Assembly (NCBI GenBank): GCA_021155045.1
Contig: JAJNQB010000021.1
Span: 124,001-188,000, forward strand
From: Arcticibacter sp.
Lineage (GTDB): Bacteria > Bacteroidota > Bacteroidia > 2-12-FULL-35-15
DNA length: 64,000 nucleotides
Reading direction: 5' to 3'
Shown: one piece after another, positions 17,256 through 25,978 of the stretch
How positions within the stretch are numbered: the stretch's first letter is position 1
Layout: every line of letters starts with the position of its first letter
Notes under the pieces: generated by a model
What the model was told of the DNA's origin: nothing
The model's database searches: none
Seen by the model: the letters and a program-made list of their open reading frames with translations, nothing else
Translations under genes and position numbers: made by a program

Positions 17256-18227
17256 ATGAGCAAAATAAAATATAAGTTTAACACCAAATCGCTTACATAC
17301 GAAAAGGTAACAATTCCAATACGCAAACGTGTATGGCAATTGTTTTCGTATTTAGCAACAGGGTTTGTTTTTGCTACCATCACCATTTTACTTGCTTATG
17401 AATACATTGACTCTCCCAAAGAAAAACAATTAAAACGTGAAATTTCGGAACTTACCCTTCAATATGAAATTTTAAACAACCGAATGAATGAAGTTGTTGA
17501 AGTGTTAGACGATATTCAAGAACGAGATAATAACATTTATAGAACTATTTTTGAAGCGGAACCTATTCCTTTGAGCATTCGCAAAGCTGGATTTGGCGGG
17601 GTAGACAGATATAAAGCATTGCAAGGCATGGACAATTCTGAACTTTTAATCCAAACGACAAAAAACTTAGATAAGATTAGTAAACAACTTTATATTCAAT
17701 CAAAATCTTTTGATGAAGTGTCAAAACTTGTGAAAAGTAAAGAAAAATTACTATCCTCTATACCTGCTATTCAGCCTATTTCTAATAAAGATTTACGCCA
17801 TCAGCCGAGTGGTTTTGGGTGGAGAACACATCCAATTTATAAAACTGCAGAGTTTCACCCTGGTATGGATTTTGCCGCTCCAACTGGCACCGAAATTTAT
17901 GCCACAGGTGATGGTGTTGTTGAACAAGCAGATGCAAAAGCGCAAGGCTATGGAAATCATATTGTGATAGACCATGGATATGGTTATAAAACTTTATACG
18001 GACACATGAGTAAATTTGCTGTTAAAGCGGGTCAAAAAGTAAAACGAGGACAATTGATTGGATTTGTTGGAAGCACAGGTTTATCAACCGCACCACATGT
18101 ACATTATGAGGTAATCAAAAGTGGAGATAAAGTAAACCCAATTAATTTTTATTACAACGATTTAACACCAGAACAATATCAAAAGCTTATCGAAATTTCT
18201 TCACAATCATCTCAAACATTTGATTAG
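17256..18227 (+). CDS. Membrane-anchored M23 (LytM-type) peptidase
   Basis: A 323-residue protein with one N-terminal transmembrane segment (about residues 28-50), a coiled-coil stretch (PKEKQLKREISELTLQYEI), and a C-terminal M23 domain. Zinc and catalytic motifs are present: FHPGMDFAAP (H-x3-D) and HVHYEV (HxH), preceded by GFGWRTHP and followed by NPINFY. It would act in the periplasm on peptidoglycan cross-links, or regulate other hydrolases through its coiled coil. Because both zinc motifs are intact it is predicted to be active. Six bp separate it from the MerR-type gene. Confidence 0.93.
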   Translation: MSKIKYKFNTKSLTYEKVTIPIRKRVWQLFSYLATGFVFATITILLAYEYIDSPKEKQLKREISELTLQYEILNNRMNEVVEVLDDIQERDNNIYRTIFEAEPIPLSIRKAGFGGVDRYKALQGMDNSELLIQTTKNLDKISKQLYIQSKSFDEVSKLVKSKEKLLSSIPAIQPISNKDLRHQPSGFGWRTHPIYKTAEFHPGMDFAAPTGTEIYATGDGVVEQADAKAQGYGNHIVIDHGYGYKTLYGHMSKFAVKAGQKVKRGQLIGFVGSTGLSTAPHVHYEVIKSGDKVNPINFYYNDLTPEQYQKLIEISSQSSQTFD

Positions 18228-18233
18228 TTAATC

Positions 18234-18593
18234 ATGCCTTACAAAGAAATTGAAATAACAAAAATGTATTACACTATTGGTGAAGTAGCTAATATGTTTG
18301 GCGTAAATTCTTCTTTGATTCGATTTTGGGAAAAAGAATTTGATGTTTTAAAACCTAAAAAAAACAAAAAAGGAAATCGTTTATTTACTCCAGAAGACAT
18401 TGAGCACATAAAAGTAATTTATAATCTATTACGTGAACAAGGATTGACTATTGAAGGAGCAAAAAAGTATTTAAAAGAAAATAAAAAAGCTATCAAACAT
18501 GAAATAAAAGTAGAAATCGATAGTACTACTAATATATTAAATAAACTATCTGCTATCAAAAGTAAACTTATTGCAATCAGAAACAAATTATAA
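18234..18593 (+). CDS. MerR-family transcriptional regulator
   Basis: A 119-residue protein with an N-terminal MerR winged helix (YYTIGEVANMFGVNSSLIRFWEKE, read in parts), the wing NKKGNRLFTPEDIEHI, and a short dimerisation helix. No effector domain or metal-binding cysteines are visible, so the signal is unknown. The MPYKEIEI start is typical of this Bacteroidota subgroup. It lies 6 bp after the M23 gene, in the same transcription unit. Its stop overlaps by a few bases the 3' end of the convergent MazG gene. Confidence 0.9.
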   Translation: MPYKEIEITKMYYTIGEVANMFGVNSSLIRFWEKEFDVLKPKKNKKGNRLFTPEDIEHIKVIYNLLREQGLTIEGAKKYLKENKKAIKHEIKVEIDSTTNILNKLSAIKSKLIAIRNKL

Positions 18594-18920
18594 TTTTTTA
18601 TTTTTTTTGTGTCGGTTCTTATCTCGCTTTGTTTTTTTCTCTATGGTTTTCAAAAAAGCTTTTTCTAAATCAATACCCGTTTGATTTGCTAAACATATCA
18701 AAACAAATAAAACATCAGCCAGCTCCTCCTCTAATTTTTTGTCCTTATCTTTTTTCTTGAACGATTGCTCTCCGTATTGCCTTGCAATAATTCTAGCTAC
18801 CTCACCTACTTCTTCCGTTAGCATTGCCATATTTGTAAGCTCATTAAAATATCTTACACCATGATTTTTTATCCATTCATCAACGGTTTGTTGGGCTTGT
18901 TTTATTGTAGTAGTTGTCAT
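18588..18920 (-). CDS. MazG-like nucleotide pyrophosphohydrolase
   Basis: A 110-residue single-domain MazG-type protein. The Mg-binding EExxE and ExxD pattern is visible: TEEVGEVARII followed by EEELADVLFVLICLAN. Family members hydrolyse (d)NTPs to monophosphates, cleaning nucleotide pools. The C-terminus is a basic tail (KKTKRDKNRHKKN). It lies convergent to the MerR gene with overlapping 3' ends and alone on its strand. Confidence 0.9.
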   Translation of the reverse strand: MTTTTIKQAQQTVDEWIKNHGVRYFNELTNMAMLTEEVGEVARIIARQYGEQSFKKKDKDKKLEEELADVLFVLICLANQTGIDLEKAFLKTIEKKTKRDKNRHKKNKKL

Positions 18921-19013
18921 CTGTTTTGAATATTAATATAGTTACGTATCAAAAATAAATAATAAACGCTTACACCAATAATTTTATTACTTTAGCGTCC
19001 CTAAAATTAATTT

Positions 19014-19466
19014 ATGAGTAACGATAGTTTTCTATTAGTAAAAACATCTATTCTACCAAATTCAGGAAAAGGATTATTTACAAAACGTGATATAAAAAAA
19101 GGAGAACGAATAGTTGAATATTTAGGTGAAATAATCACAGAAAAAGAACTTGATAAAAGAGCTGAAAATGATATTTATGGTTATGCATTTTATATCAGTT
19201 CAAAAAAATGCGTGGATGCATATTACACACCAAAGGAACTTGCTCGTTATGCGAATGATGCAGCTGGCATAGGAAGAATGAAAGGAATTAGAAATAATTC
19301 TGTTTATGAAATTTGGAAAAATAGAGGTTGGATTAAAGCAACCAGAAATATTAAGGCTGGCGAAGAAATTTTTGTTAGCTACGGAGCGGGATACTGGAAA
19401 GACATACGTTATAATATTGAACTCGACAAAGAAAGGGAAGCAGAAAAAAAGAAAAACAAAAAATAG
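19014..19466 (+). CDS. SET-domain protein (putative lysine methyltransferase)
   Basis: A 150-residue protein that is almost entirely a SET domain. The AdoMet-binding start is NSGKGLFTKRDIKKGERI, the second motif is EYLGEII. The knot region reads ARYANDAAG where eukaryotic enzymes have RFINHSC, and the C-terminal motif is GEEIFVSYGAGYW with the expected tyrosine. A very basic tail follows. Bacterial SET proteins may methylate ribosomal or nucleoid proteins; the HU protein in this window is lysine-rich, but there is no direct evidence for that substrate. No pre-SET or post-SET cysteines are present. Confidence 0.88.
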   Translation: MSNDSFLLVKTSILPNSGKGLFTKRDIKKGERIVEYLGEIITEKELDKRAENDIYGYAFYISSKKCVDAYYTPKELARYANDAAGIGRMKGIRNNSVYEIWKNRGWIKATRNIKAGEEIFVSYGAGYWKDIRYNIELDKEREAEKKKNKK

Positions 19467-19549
19467 ATTGTCTTTTTAAACAAATCCTTGCAGCTTTTTA
19501 CAAGACTACCTCCTTTTTTATATATTTACATAGTGTTTAAAACAATACT

Positions 19550-20995
19550 ATGAATAAATTAAATATACATCGATTTGTTTTGCTTTTTATATTAGGTATT
19601 CAAACTAATATAACCTTTGCTCAAAAAGCAAATCGTCAGCATGAAATTGATAGCTTAAACACACTTATCGGCACTACCAAGAACGATAGTATTAAAATCA
19701 CCTCCATACTTCAACTTGGGGATATTTACCGAAATACAGACATCAAAAACTGCTCTACTACTGTTGCAAAAGGGTATGAGTTATCTGTTCAAAAAAAATT
19801 TAAATATGGTATTGCTCGCTCAAATTTTTTATTTGGGTTATTTGAATTTTCAAAAGGGAATTTTCACAAAGCAAAATCTTTTTATGATGAATCAATTCAT
19901 TTATTCGAAAAAATAAATGACACTTCTGCAGTTGTAAAGGTAAAATATAATATGGGGGTTGTTTATATTTATCTTGGCGAATATATAAAAGCAAACGAAA
20001 GTTTCTTTTATGTATTAAAAACATATGAACAGCAAAAAAATGAAAAAGGAATGAGTGATTGTTATACTGCAATTGCCAATACTTTTGGTCGTTTAGGAAA
20101 TAGCAAATTAGAATTAGAATACCACGAAAAATCTTTAAAAATAAAAGAACGATTAAACGACAAATACGGCATTGCTGCCTGCATCATAAATATTGGAAAT
20201 GTTTATGGAAGAAAAGAAGAATACGATACCGCCCTTGTGTATTATTTCAAAGGGTTAAAACTTTCGGAAGAACTACAAAATCAAAAATGGATTCTTAATT
20301 CATTAGGAAATATTGGTACAGTATATACTCAACAAGGAAAAACAAAAGAAGGATTAGAATACCTTTTAAAATGTTACAAGATGGCTGAAGATATTGGCGA
20401 CAAACATGCTATTACTTCTACATTAAATACGCTTGCCGCAAATTATATTTCTATAAAAGAATACCAAAAAGGAAAAGAATTTTCTGAACGCGCATTAAAA
20501 ATTGCTATTGAAATAGGGAGCAAAAATGAAATAAAACAAGCATATGATAATTTATCTTTGGCTTATTCAAACTTAGGAGATTATAAGCAAGCATTCAATT
20601 ATCATACGCTTTATTCAAACATTAAAGATTCTTTAATAAACGAGGAAACAGGAAAACAATTAACCGAATTACAAGCTAGATACGAAAATGATAAACAACA
20701 AAAAGAAATTGAATTACTTAACAAAGACAATGAAATAAAAGCTGCAAACATTAATCAACAACAAATAATCATTTGGTTTGCCGTTTCAGGGTTTACACTA
20801 GTATTATTACTTGCATTTTTTATATTCAAACAATACCGTAACAAACAAAAATCTAATACGAAATTGCAAGATGCTTACAACCAAATTGAAGAAAAGAACA
20901 AAGAAATCACAGATAGTATTAAATACGCCAAACGTATTCAAGAAACAATGATGCCAACAGATAAATATATTGAGCGCTGTTTAAATAGTAAATGA
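19550..20995 (+). CDS. TPR sensor-like protein without output domain
   Basis: A 481-residue protein with a signal peptide ending near FAQK, about seven TPR units (NIGNVYGRKEEYDTALVYYF, LGNIGTVYTQQGKTKEGLEY), one transmembrane helix (about 403-425) and a cytoplasmic coiled coil. It ends EEKNKEITDSIKYAKRIQET followed by MMPTDKYIERCLNSK. In Bacteroidota the EITDSIxYAKRIQ segment normally links such sensors to a SpoIIE/PP2C phosphatase domain, which is absent here. The next gene, 4 bp downstream, ends in the same way. A large periplasmic TPR sensor with an unknown partner is the best reading. Confidence 0.85.
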   Translation: MNKLNIHRFVLLFILGIQTNITFAQKANRQHEIDSLNTLIGTTKNDSIKITSILQLGDIYRNTDIKNCSTTVAKGYELSVQKKFKYGIARSNFLFGLFEFSKGNFHKAKSFYDESIHLFEKINDTSAVVKVKYNMGVVYIYLGEYIKANESFFYVLKTYEQQKNEKGMSDCYTAIANTFGRLGNSKLELEYHEKSLKIKERLNDKYGIAACIINIGNVYGRKEEYDTALVYYFKGLKLSEELQNQKWILNSLGNIGTVYTQQGKTKEGLEYLLKCYKMAEDIGDKHAITSTLNTLAANYISIKEYQKGKEFSERALKIAIEIGSKNEIKQAYDNLSLAYSNLGDYKQAFNYHTLYSNIKDSLINEETGKQLTELQARYENDKQQKEIELLNKDNEIKAANINQQQIIIWFAVSGFTLVLLLAFFIFKQYRNKQKSNTKLQDAYNQIEEKNKEITDSIKYAKRIQETMMPTDKYIERCLNSK

Positions 20996-20999
20996 TAAG

Positions 21000-21704
21000 A
21001 TGAAACTCTGGAAATATATTTGTTTAATAGGATTTGACAAAGAACATAGTTTTGAGGAACAGCGTAGAATTAGGTTACTTGCCGTTCTTAATGCAATTTG
21101 TGCTATTGTTCTTTCTCTGTATTTAATCCTTGAACTAATTTTCGGCTTACATAACTTTTTGCCAGCAGTTAGTTGTATGTTTTTGTTTGTTTTCACTGAT
21201 CTTATTTTACTACATAAAAAACAATACACTGCTGCTAAGCACTTTGCTATAATGAGCGTATCATGCTCAGTAACATATATTGGAATGTATTCTTCAAACA
21301 CTCATGGAGAAGCATTATTTATTCCTTTAATTACCATGCCATTAATTATATTTAAAAACAAAAATACTTCCGTTTTTTATTTCTTTTTGATACTTATCAT
21401 GTTAGCTCTAGTAAAGATTTACCAAGATGATGTAATACCTCTAATTGACATACATGGAAGCACCTTAATCTTTTTTAAAGCAACGAATATGGTAACAGCA
21501 GCAACAGTTACTTATTTTATTACCTATTATTTTAAAGGCGCTAACGAAAACTATGAAGAACGATTAAAAAGCATGCATGATGCTGTTGCCGAAAAAAATA
21601 AAGAAATTACCGATAGCATAAAATATGCAAAAAGAATTCAAGAAAGTTTAATGCCTACTGAAAAGTATATAGAAAAACACTTAAACAATTCTGTAAAAAA
21701 ATAA
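21000..21704 (+). CDS. Six-helix membrane sensor-like protein with same tail
   Basis: A 234-residue protein with about six hydrophobic segments (residues about 28-175), then a short coiled coil and the tail AVAEKNKEITDSIKYAKRIQ followed by ESLMPTEKYIEKHLNNSVKK. The tail is closely similar to that of the upstream TPR protein for about 35 residues, including the segment after the usual phosphatase linker. No kinase, cyclase or phosphatase domain follows. The start codon is 4 bp after the previous stop, so both proteins are co-expressed. The membrane part resembles the multi-helix input domains of sensor kinases. Confidence 0.8.
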   Translation: MKLWKYICLIGFDKEHSFEEQRRIRLLAVLNAICAIVLSLYLILELIFGLHNFLPAVSCMFLFVFTDLILLHKKQYTAAKHFAIMSVSCSVTYIGMYSSNTHGEALFIPLITMPLIIFKNKNTSVFYFFLILIMLALVKIYQDDVIPLIDIHGSTLIFFKATNMVTAATVTYFITYYFKGANENYEERLKSMHDAVAEKNKEITDSIKYAKRIQESLMPTEKYIEKHLNNSVKK

Positions 21705-21718
21705 GTATTTTCGCTTTG

Positions 21719-23152
21719 ATGAAAAAAGCCTTTTTAGAACACCAATATCTACCTTTTTTAATTTTATTTATCATTGTTTTATTAAGCCGTTTACCTTTTT
21801 TATGGGCTGGATACGGGATAGAAGAAGACTCTTGGGCAATAGCAATATCAACTTATTTAACAAAAACTACAGGTATTGTTGAACCTTCTCGTTTACCAGG
21901 GCACCCTGTTCACGAATTTCCATTAGTTTGGTTGTGGAATGGTGGTTATCAACTTTCTAATTTTTTATCAGCATTATATAGTGGAATTGGAACAGTATTC
22001 TTTGCACTCATTTTAAAACATTTTAATTTTAAACTTTATTTTATTGCAGCCTTAGCTTTTGCTTTTGTGCCTATTTATTATATCAGCAGCACATACACAA
22101 TAGATTTTGTTTTTTCAGAAACGTATGTTTTAATTGCCTTGTATCTTCTACTAAAAGAAAAATATTATCTAGTTGGTATTTTTTTAGGTTTAGCAATCGG
22201 CTGTCGCATTACAAGCGGTGCTATGCTTTTACCTTTTATGATAATAGTTTGGCAAAAAAACAGTTTGAAACAGAATTTTTATACGTTATTAAAAATTGGC
22301 ATTCCGATGACAATTGTTGCAATAGCTACTTTTATACCCATTATGCAACAATATGGCAAAGATTTTTTCATGTATTATGATCAATTTCCTTATCCATCCA
22401 TTCCAAAATTTATCTATAAATTAATATTTGGGGTTTGGGGATTTATAGGAACGATGGCTCTATTAACTGCTAAAATTTATTATTTTATAAATAAAAAAAA
22501 TATTACAAAAGGAGAATTATATGAAAAAGAAATTTCAAAAAAAATAATAACTGCAGCCATTACCGTAATTGCACTTTACATTATTTCCTATTTTAGATTA
22601 CCACAAAAATCAGGCTATATGATTCCAATTATTCCTTTTGCTATCTTGTTGGCTGGATATTACCTGAATAAAAAAGCATTTAAATTTCTTTGTTTTGCTT
22701 TAATAATATCTCCTTTTATATGCAGCATTAACCTAACCGACAAATATCGAGGTGCAGAATATTCCAATTACGCTTTAAAAGCAACCATATCAGGACAAGA
22801 AATATTTTTTGATTTTTTTTCTGGACCCATTTTTTCTGATTATTCAAAACGCAAACAGAAATTAAAATATACTGATGCAGTAATTGAAAAAGTGAAAAGT
22901 ATTTCAAAAAAAACAATCATTATTGCAGGATGGTGGTACAATGAGATTACAGTAAAAATGTTAAATCAACAAAAAAACAGTTTAGTCATTTTTGAGGCTT
23001 ATATAAATCAAGAAAAAATAAATGAACACATTAAAAATGGTTATGAGCTATATTACTTGCCAGAACAAAACCTATATAACGATTTAATGTATAAGATGAA
23101 ACTTACCGATAGCATATCCTCTCCATTTAGTATTGAAAAGGAAAGTAATTAA
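21719..23152 (+). CDS. GT-C family membrane glycosyltransferase
   Basis: A 477-residue protein with about nine to ten transmembrane helices and the GT-C arrangement. The first luminal loop carries an acidic motif (GYGIEEDSW), followed by LPGHPVHEFPLVWLW, as in polyprenyl-phosphate sugar transferases of the ArnT/PMT type. ATG at 21719 is used; an in-frame TTG lies just before it. The C-terminal 130 residues form a soluble domain. It would transfer a lipid-linked sugar on the periplasmic side; acceptor unknown. It follows the sensor genes by 14 bp, so it may be in the same operon. Confidence 0.8.
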   Translation: MKKAFLEHQYLPFLILFIIVLLSRLPFLWAGYGIEEDSWAIAISTYLTKTTGIVEPSRLPGHPVHEFPLVWLWNGGYQLSNFLSALYSGIGTVFFALILKHFNFKLYFIAALAFAFVPIYYISSTYTIDFVFSETYVLIALYLLLKEKYYLVGIFLGLAIGCRITSGAMLLPFMIIVWQKNSLKQNFYTLLKIGIPMTIVAIATFIPIMQQYGKDFFMYYDQFPYPSIPKFIYKLIFGVWGFIGTMALLTAKIYYFINKKNITKGELYEKEISKKIITAAITVIALYIISYFRLPQKSGYMIPIIPFAILLAGYYLNKKAFKFLCFALIISPFICSINLTDKYRGAEYSNYALKATISGQEIFFDFFSGPIFSDYSKRKQKLKYTDAVIEKVKSISKKTIIIAGWWYNEITVKMLNQQKNSLVIFEAYINQEKINEHIKNGYELYYLPEQNLYNDLMYKMKLTDSISSPFSIEKESN

Positions 23153-23215
23153 CATTTATTTATTGTATTGTGTATTATCACTACATTTACTTAATAAAAT
23201 AACAAAAATCAAAGA

Positions 23216-23611
23216 ATGCCTACAATAGAACAATCATATGAGATAAATGCAAGTGCAGAAGAAGTATTTGATGCATTAGTAAATCCTGATATCATTCAAA
23301 TTTGGAGTCAAGACGAGGCGAAAATGAGTGCGGAAGTTGGAGCTAATTTCATGCTTTGGAGTGGTCAAATGTTTGGAACAAATTTGGAAGTTGTACGAAA
23401 TAAAAAATTAGTTCAAGAATGGTCTTACGATCAATGGGAACAACCATCTAAAGTTACCCTCACTTTAAAAACAAAAGGAAAAAAGACAATTGTTGAATTA
23501 TTGCACGAAGATGTTCCTGAAAAATCATTTAAAAGTATAGAAGAAGGATGGGATGCATATTATTTAGGGGCAATACGAGATATGTTTGAAGAATTAAAAT
23601 TGAAAAAATAA
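23216..23611 (+). CDS. SRPBCC / AHSA1-type protein
   Basis: A 131-residue START-like fold protein. It starts with the strand-helix pattern IEQSYEINASAEEVFDALVNPDIIQIW, continues with a beta sheet (GANFMLWSGQMFGTNLEVV, KLVQEWSYDQWEQPSKVTLTL), and ends with a long helix containing GWDAYYLGAIRDMFEEL. This is the AHSA1-like group, which binds hydrophobic ligands or client proteins. The ligand is unknown. A TACATTTA box lies about 25 bp upstream. It is followed 12 bp later by a lipoprotein gene. Confidence 0.85.
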   Translation: MPTIEQSYEINASAEEVFDALVNPDIIQIWSQDEAKMSAEVGANFMLWSGQMFGTNLEVVRNKKLVQEWSYDQWEQPSKVTLTLKTKGKKTIVELLHEDVPEKSFKSIEEGWDAYYLGAIRDMFEELKLKK

Positions 23612-23623
23612 ACCCATTATATC

Positions 23624-24082
23624 ATGAAAAAACTACTACTTTTTTCAACTGTTCTACTTCTCTTATCTTGCGGTAATTCTAAAACAGATTCTGTTTCATT
23701 TAGTTGGATTGAGGGAAATTGGCAAGGAAATCTAAATGATTCTATGTTAGTTTTTGAGAACTGGAAACCTAACGGTAAAGATATTTACAAAGGTTTGGGA
23801 GGAATGTGTATCCACAATGATACAGTATTTGCAGAACGAATTTCTATTTTTAAAAAAGACGGAAGCTACTATTACAGTGCTGATGTTCAAGAAAATGAAA
23901 CTGCAATTGATTTTAAATTTATGGGAGAAATGAATGATTCTGTAATTTTCGAAAATAAAGAACATGATTTCCCACAACGAATTGTTTACTACTACAAAAC
24001 GTCCAATAAACTATATGCATATATCGATGGTATTGTAAATAATAAATATCGAAAAGAAATTTTTGAATACACTAAAAAGTAA
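23624..24082 (+). CDS. DUF6265-type lipoprotein
   Basis: A 152-residue protein with lipobox LLSCG (Cys at about 16) and a beta-rich mature domain. The pattern WIEGNWQGN, ENWKPNG, AERISIF, ENKEHDFPQRIVYY and AYIDG matches the DUF6265 group as I remember it, which is lipocalin-like. No catalytic motif is evident; it may bind a small hydrophobic molecule in the envelope. It lies directly after the SRPBCC gene and ends 3 bp before the convergent ubiD-type gene. Confidence 0.75.
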   Translation: MKKLLLFSTVLLLLSCGNSKTDSVSFSWIEGNWQGNLNDSMLVFENWKPNGKDIYKGLGGMCIHNDTVFAERISIFKKDGSYYYSADVQENETAIDFKFMGEMNDSVIFENKEHDFPQRIVYYYKTSNKLYAYIDGIVNNKYRKEIFEYTKK

Positions 24083-24085
24083 TTG

Positions 24086-25933
24086 CTAAATTATTCCGTA
24101 AAGCGATTTTCCCTTTTCACCCAAAGCATCCACTCTTTTTTCAATTTCAATATTTTTTACAAGAGGAGGAGCGTGATGTGGTTTTGTCCGAGCATCAATA
24201 ATTAAAGAGCCTTTACAGCCCCAATGCTTATTTTCGATAAAACTATTCACGCCATAAATATCATGAGAAGGATTACTGCGTGTAAAGGTTACCCATAAAA
24301 AATTATTCAATGTTTCGGAAACAAAATTACTATCATCACAAACAATAATCAAAGGAAAACCTCTTAAATTTATAATATTATATTCTTTAAGATAGTTAGA
24401 AAACAAAATCAACTCATCATCAGCTATATTTTTACTTTCAAATTTCGGAGCAGTTATAGCAATCACGCCAGGCATAACAAGTTTTGCATTTGAAAAATGT
24501 TGAGGTAATGAAAAATCACCTGAAACAAAACTTGACAACTCACGTTTTTTTTCTCCAGCAACAGCAATTACCAGCTTACTACCACTATTCAAATCTGTAC
24601 CGCTATAATCAAGTGTGTCAATAGTAGTTCGGGTATAAAAATGTAAATCTCTAGTCCAATCTACACGCTCCAAAACATGTATAAAATATTCTTTAATATT
24701 TTTAGTTGAAATATTAGGGTTATCCTCTCCTGCGATTATGAATAAATATTTTGCAAGACTTAATTGTCCTGTTCCTAATATATGATTTGCAATCGTTAAA
24801 ATTTCTTGAGGTTTTCGTTCCTTGTTATAAGGAGTATAACGCTCACTTCCAATTGCTAATAAAAGCGGATGCACTCCAGAAGCATCAACAGCATGAACAT
24901 CTTTTAGCCCAGGAATTTCGTGTGGTATTGCTTTTCCTGTAATTTCGTGGATTAAATTACCAAATGCAGTATCTTCTTGTGGTGGTCTTCCAACCACTGT
25001 GAATGGCCATATTGCACCATCACGATGATAAACATTTTTAACTCTCATTACAGGAAATTCGTGTTTTAAACTATAATAACCTAAATGATCTCCAAACGGA
25101 CCTTCTGATTTATTTTCATTTGGATAAACCTCACCAGTAATTACAAAATCTGCATCAGTAGCAATTGCAAATCCTTCATCATCGTAAGTATATCGAATTC
25201 TTCTATTTCCTAATGCGCCAGCAAATGTTAATTCACTCATCCCTTCAGGCAATGGCATAACGGCAGCTAAAGTTAATGCAGGCGGACCACCAACAAAAAT
25301 ACTGACCTTTAATGGCTGCTTTTTTGCATTTGCTTTTGTTTGATGAATACCAATCCCTCTATGTAATTGATAGTGCAAACCAACTTCTTTATCCTGCACA
25401 TAATCATTCCCACTTAATTGAATTCTATACATTCCTAGATTAGAATTCATTACACCAGGTTTATCAATATCTTCGGTATAAACCAAAGGCAATGTTATAA
25501 AAGCTCCTCCATCTTTTTCCCAACACTTAATTTGTGGCAACGAAGAAATAGTGGTTTTGTTTTTTAAAACAGGATTATTGAATCTAGATTTTTTTGGTAA
25601 AGCTGAAAAGGCCGTTGTAGCTATTTTAGCATATTTTAAAGGATGCTTAATCGCTTCGAGTGGATTGTTTTTTAAATCAATAAGTATTTTTATTTTTTCT
25701 AATGTATCTCTAAAAATAAATTTACTTCTATTTGTATCGCCATATAAATTTGATACTGCTTTAAACTTACATCCTTTTATGTTTTCGAATAAGATTGCAG
25801 GACCTCCTTTTTCAAAAACACGCAAATGAATGGCTGCCATTTCCAAATCAGAACTTACTTCCTCTTTAATTCTAATTAGATGACCATTTTCCTCTAGATC
25901 GTCTATGCAATCTTGTGTATTTTTATATCCCAT
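24086..25933 (-). CDS. UbiD-family (de)carboxylase
   Basis: A 615-residue UbiD-like enzyme that would use prenylated FMN to decarboxylate an aromatic or conjugated acid. Family features are seen: the N-terminal DCIDDLEENGHLIRI, the cofactor and metal region SNLGMYRIQ and HRGIG, VGRPPQEDTAFG, and the glutamate-bearing NKSEGPFGDHLGYY. Bacteroidota enzymes of this length are often assigned to menaquinone synthesis by the futalosine pathway (MqnL). No UbiX-type prenyltransferase or other menaquinone gene is in the window, so substrate remains open. It is the last gene of a minus-strand run after the M1 peptidase and porin. Confidence 0.85.
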   Translation of the reverse strand: MGYKNTQDCIDDLEENGHLIRIKEEVSSDLEMAAIHLRVFEKGGPAILFENIKGCKFKAVSNLYGDTNRSKFIFRDTLEKIKILIDLKNNPLEAIKHPLKYAKIATTAFSALPKKSRFNNPVLKNKTTISSLPQIKCWEKDGGAFITLPLVYTEDIDKPGVMNSNLGMYRIQLSGNDYVQDKEVGLHYQLHRGIGIHQTKANAKKQPLKVSIFVGGPPALTLAAVMPLPEGMSELTFAGALGNRRIRYTYDDEGFAIATDADFVITGEVYPNENKSEGPFGDHLGYYSLKHEFPVMRVKNVYHRDGAIWPFTVVGRPPQEDTAFGNLIHEITGKAIPHEIPGLKDVHAVDASGVHPLLLAIGSERYTPYNKERKPQEILTIANHILGTGQLSLAKYLFIIAGEDNPNISTKNIKEYFIHVLERVDWTRDLHFYTRTTIDTLDYSGTDLNSGSKLVIAVAGEKKRELSSFVSGDFSLPQHFSNAKLVMPGVIAITAPKFESKNIADDELILFSNYLKEYNIINLRGFPLIIVCDDSNFVSETLNNFLWVTFTRSNPSHDIYGVNSFIENKHWGCKGSLIIDARTKPHHAPPLVKNIEIEKRVDALGEKGKSLYGII

Positions 25934-25978
25934 ACTATTGTTTGCAATATAAGCTAAACAAAAAATAAATTATTTTGT

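Noticed and set aside
19550..21704. Pseudogenes of SpoIIE/PP2C sensors
   Set aside because: Both genes end after the same extended tail and no phosphatase remnant follows either stop codon, so simple truncation is less likely.
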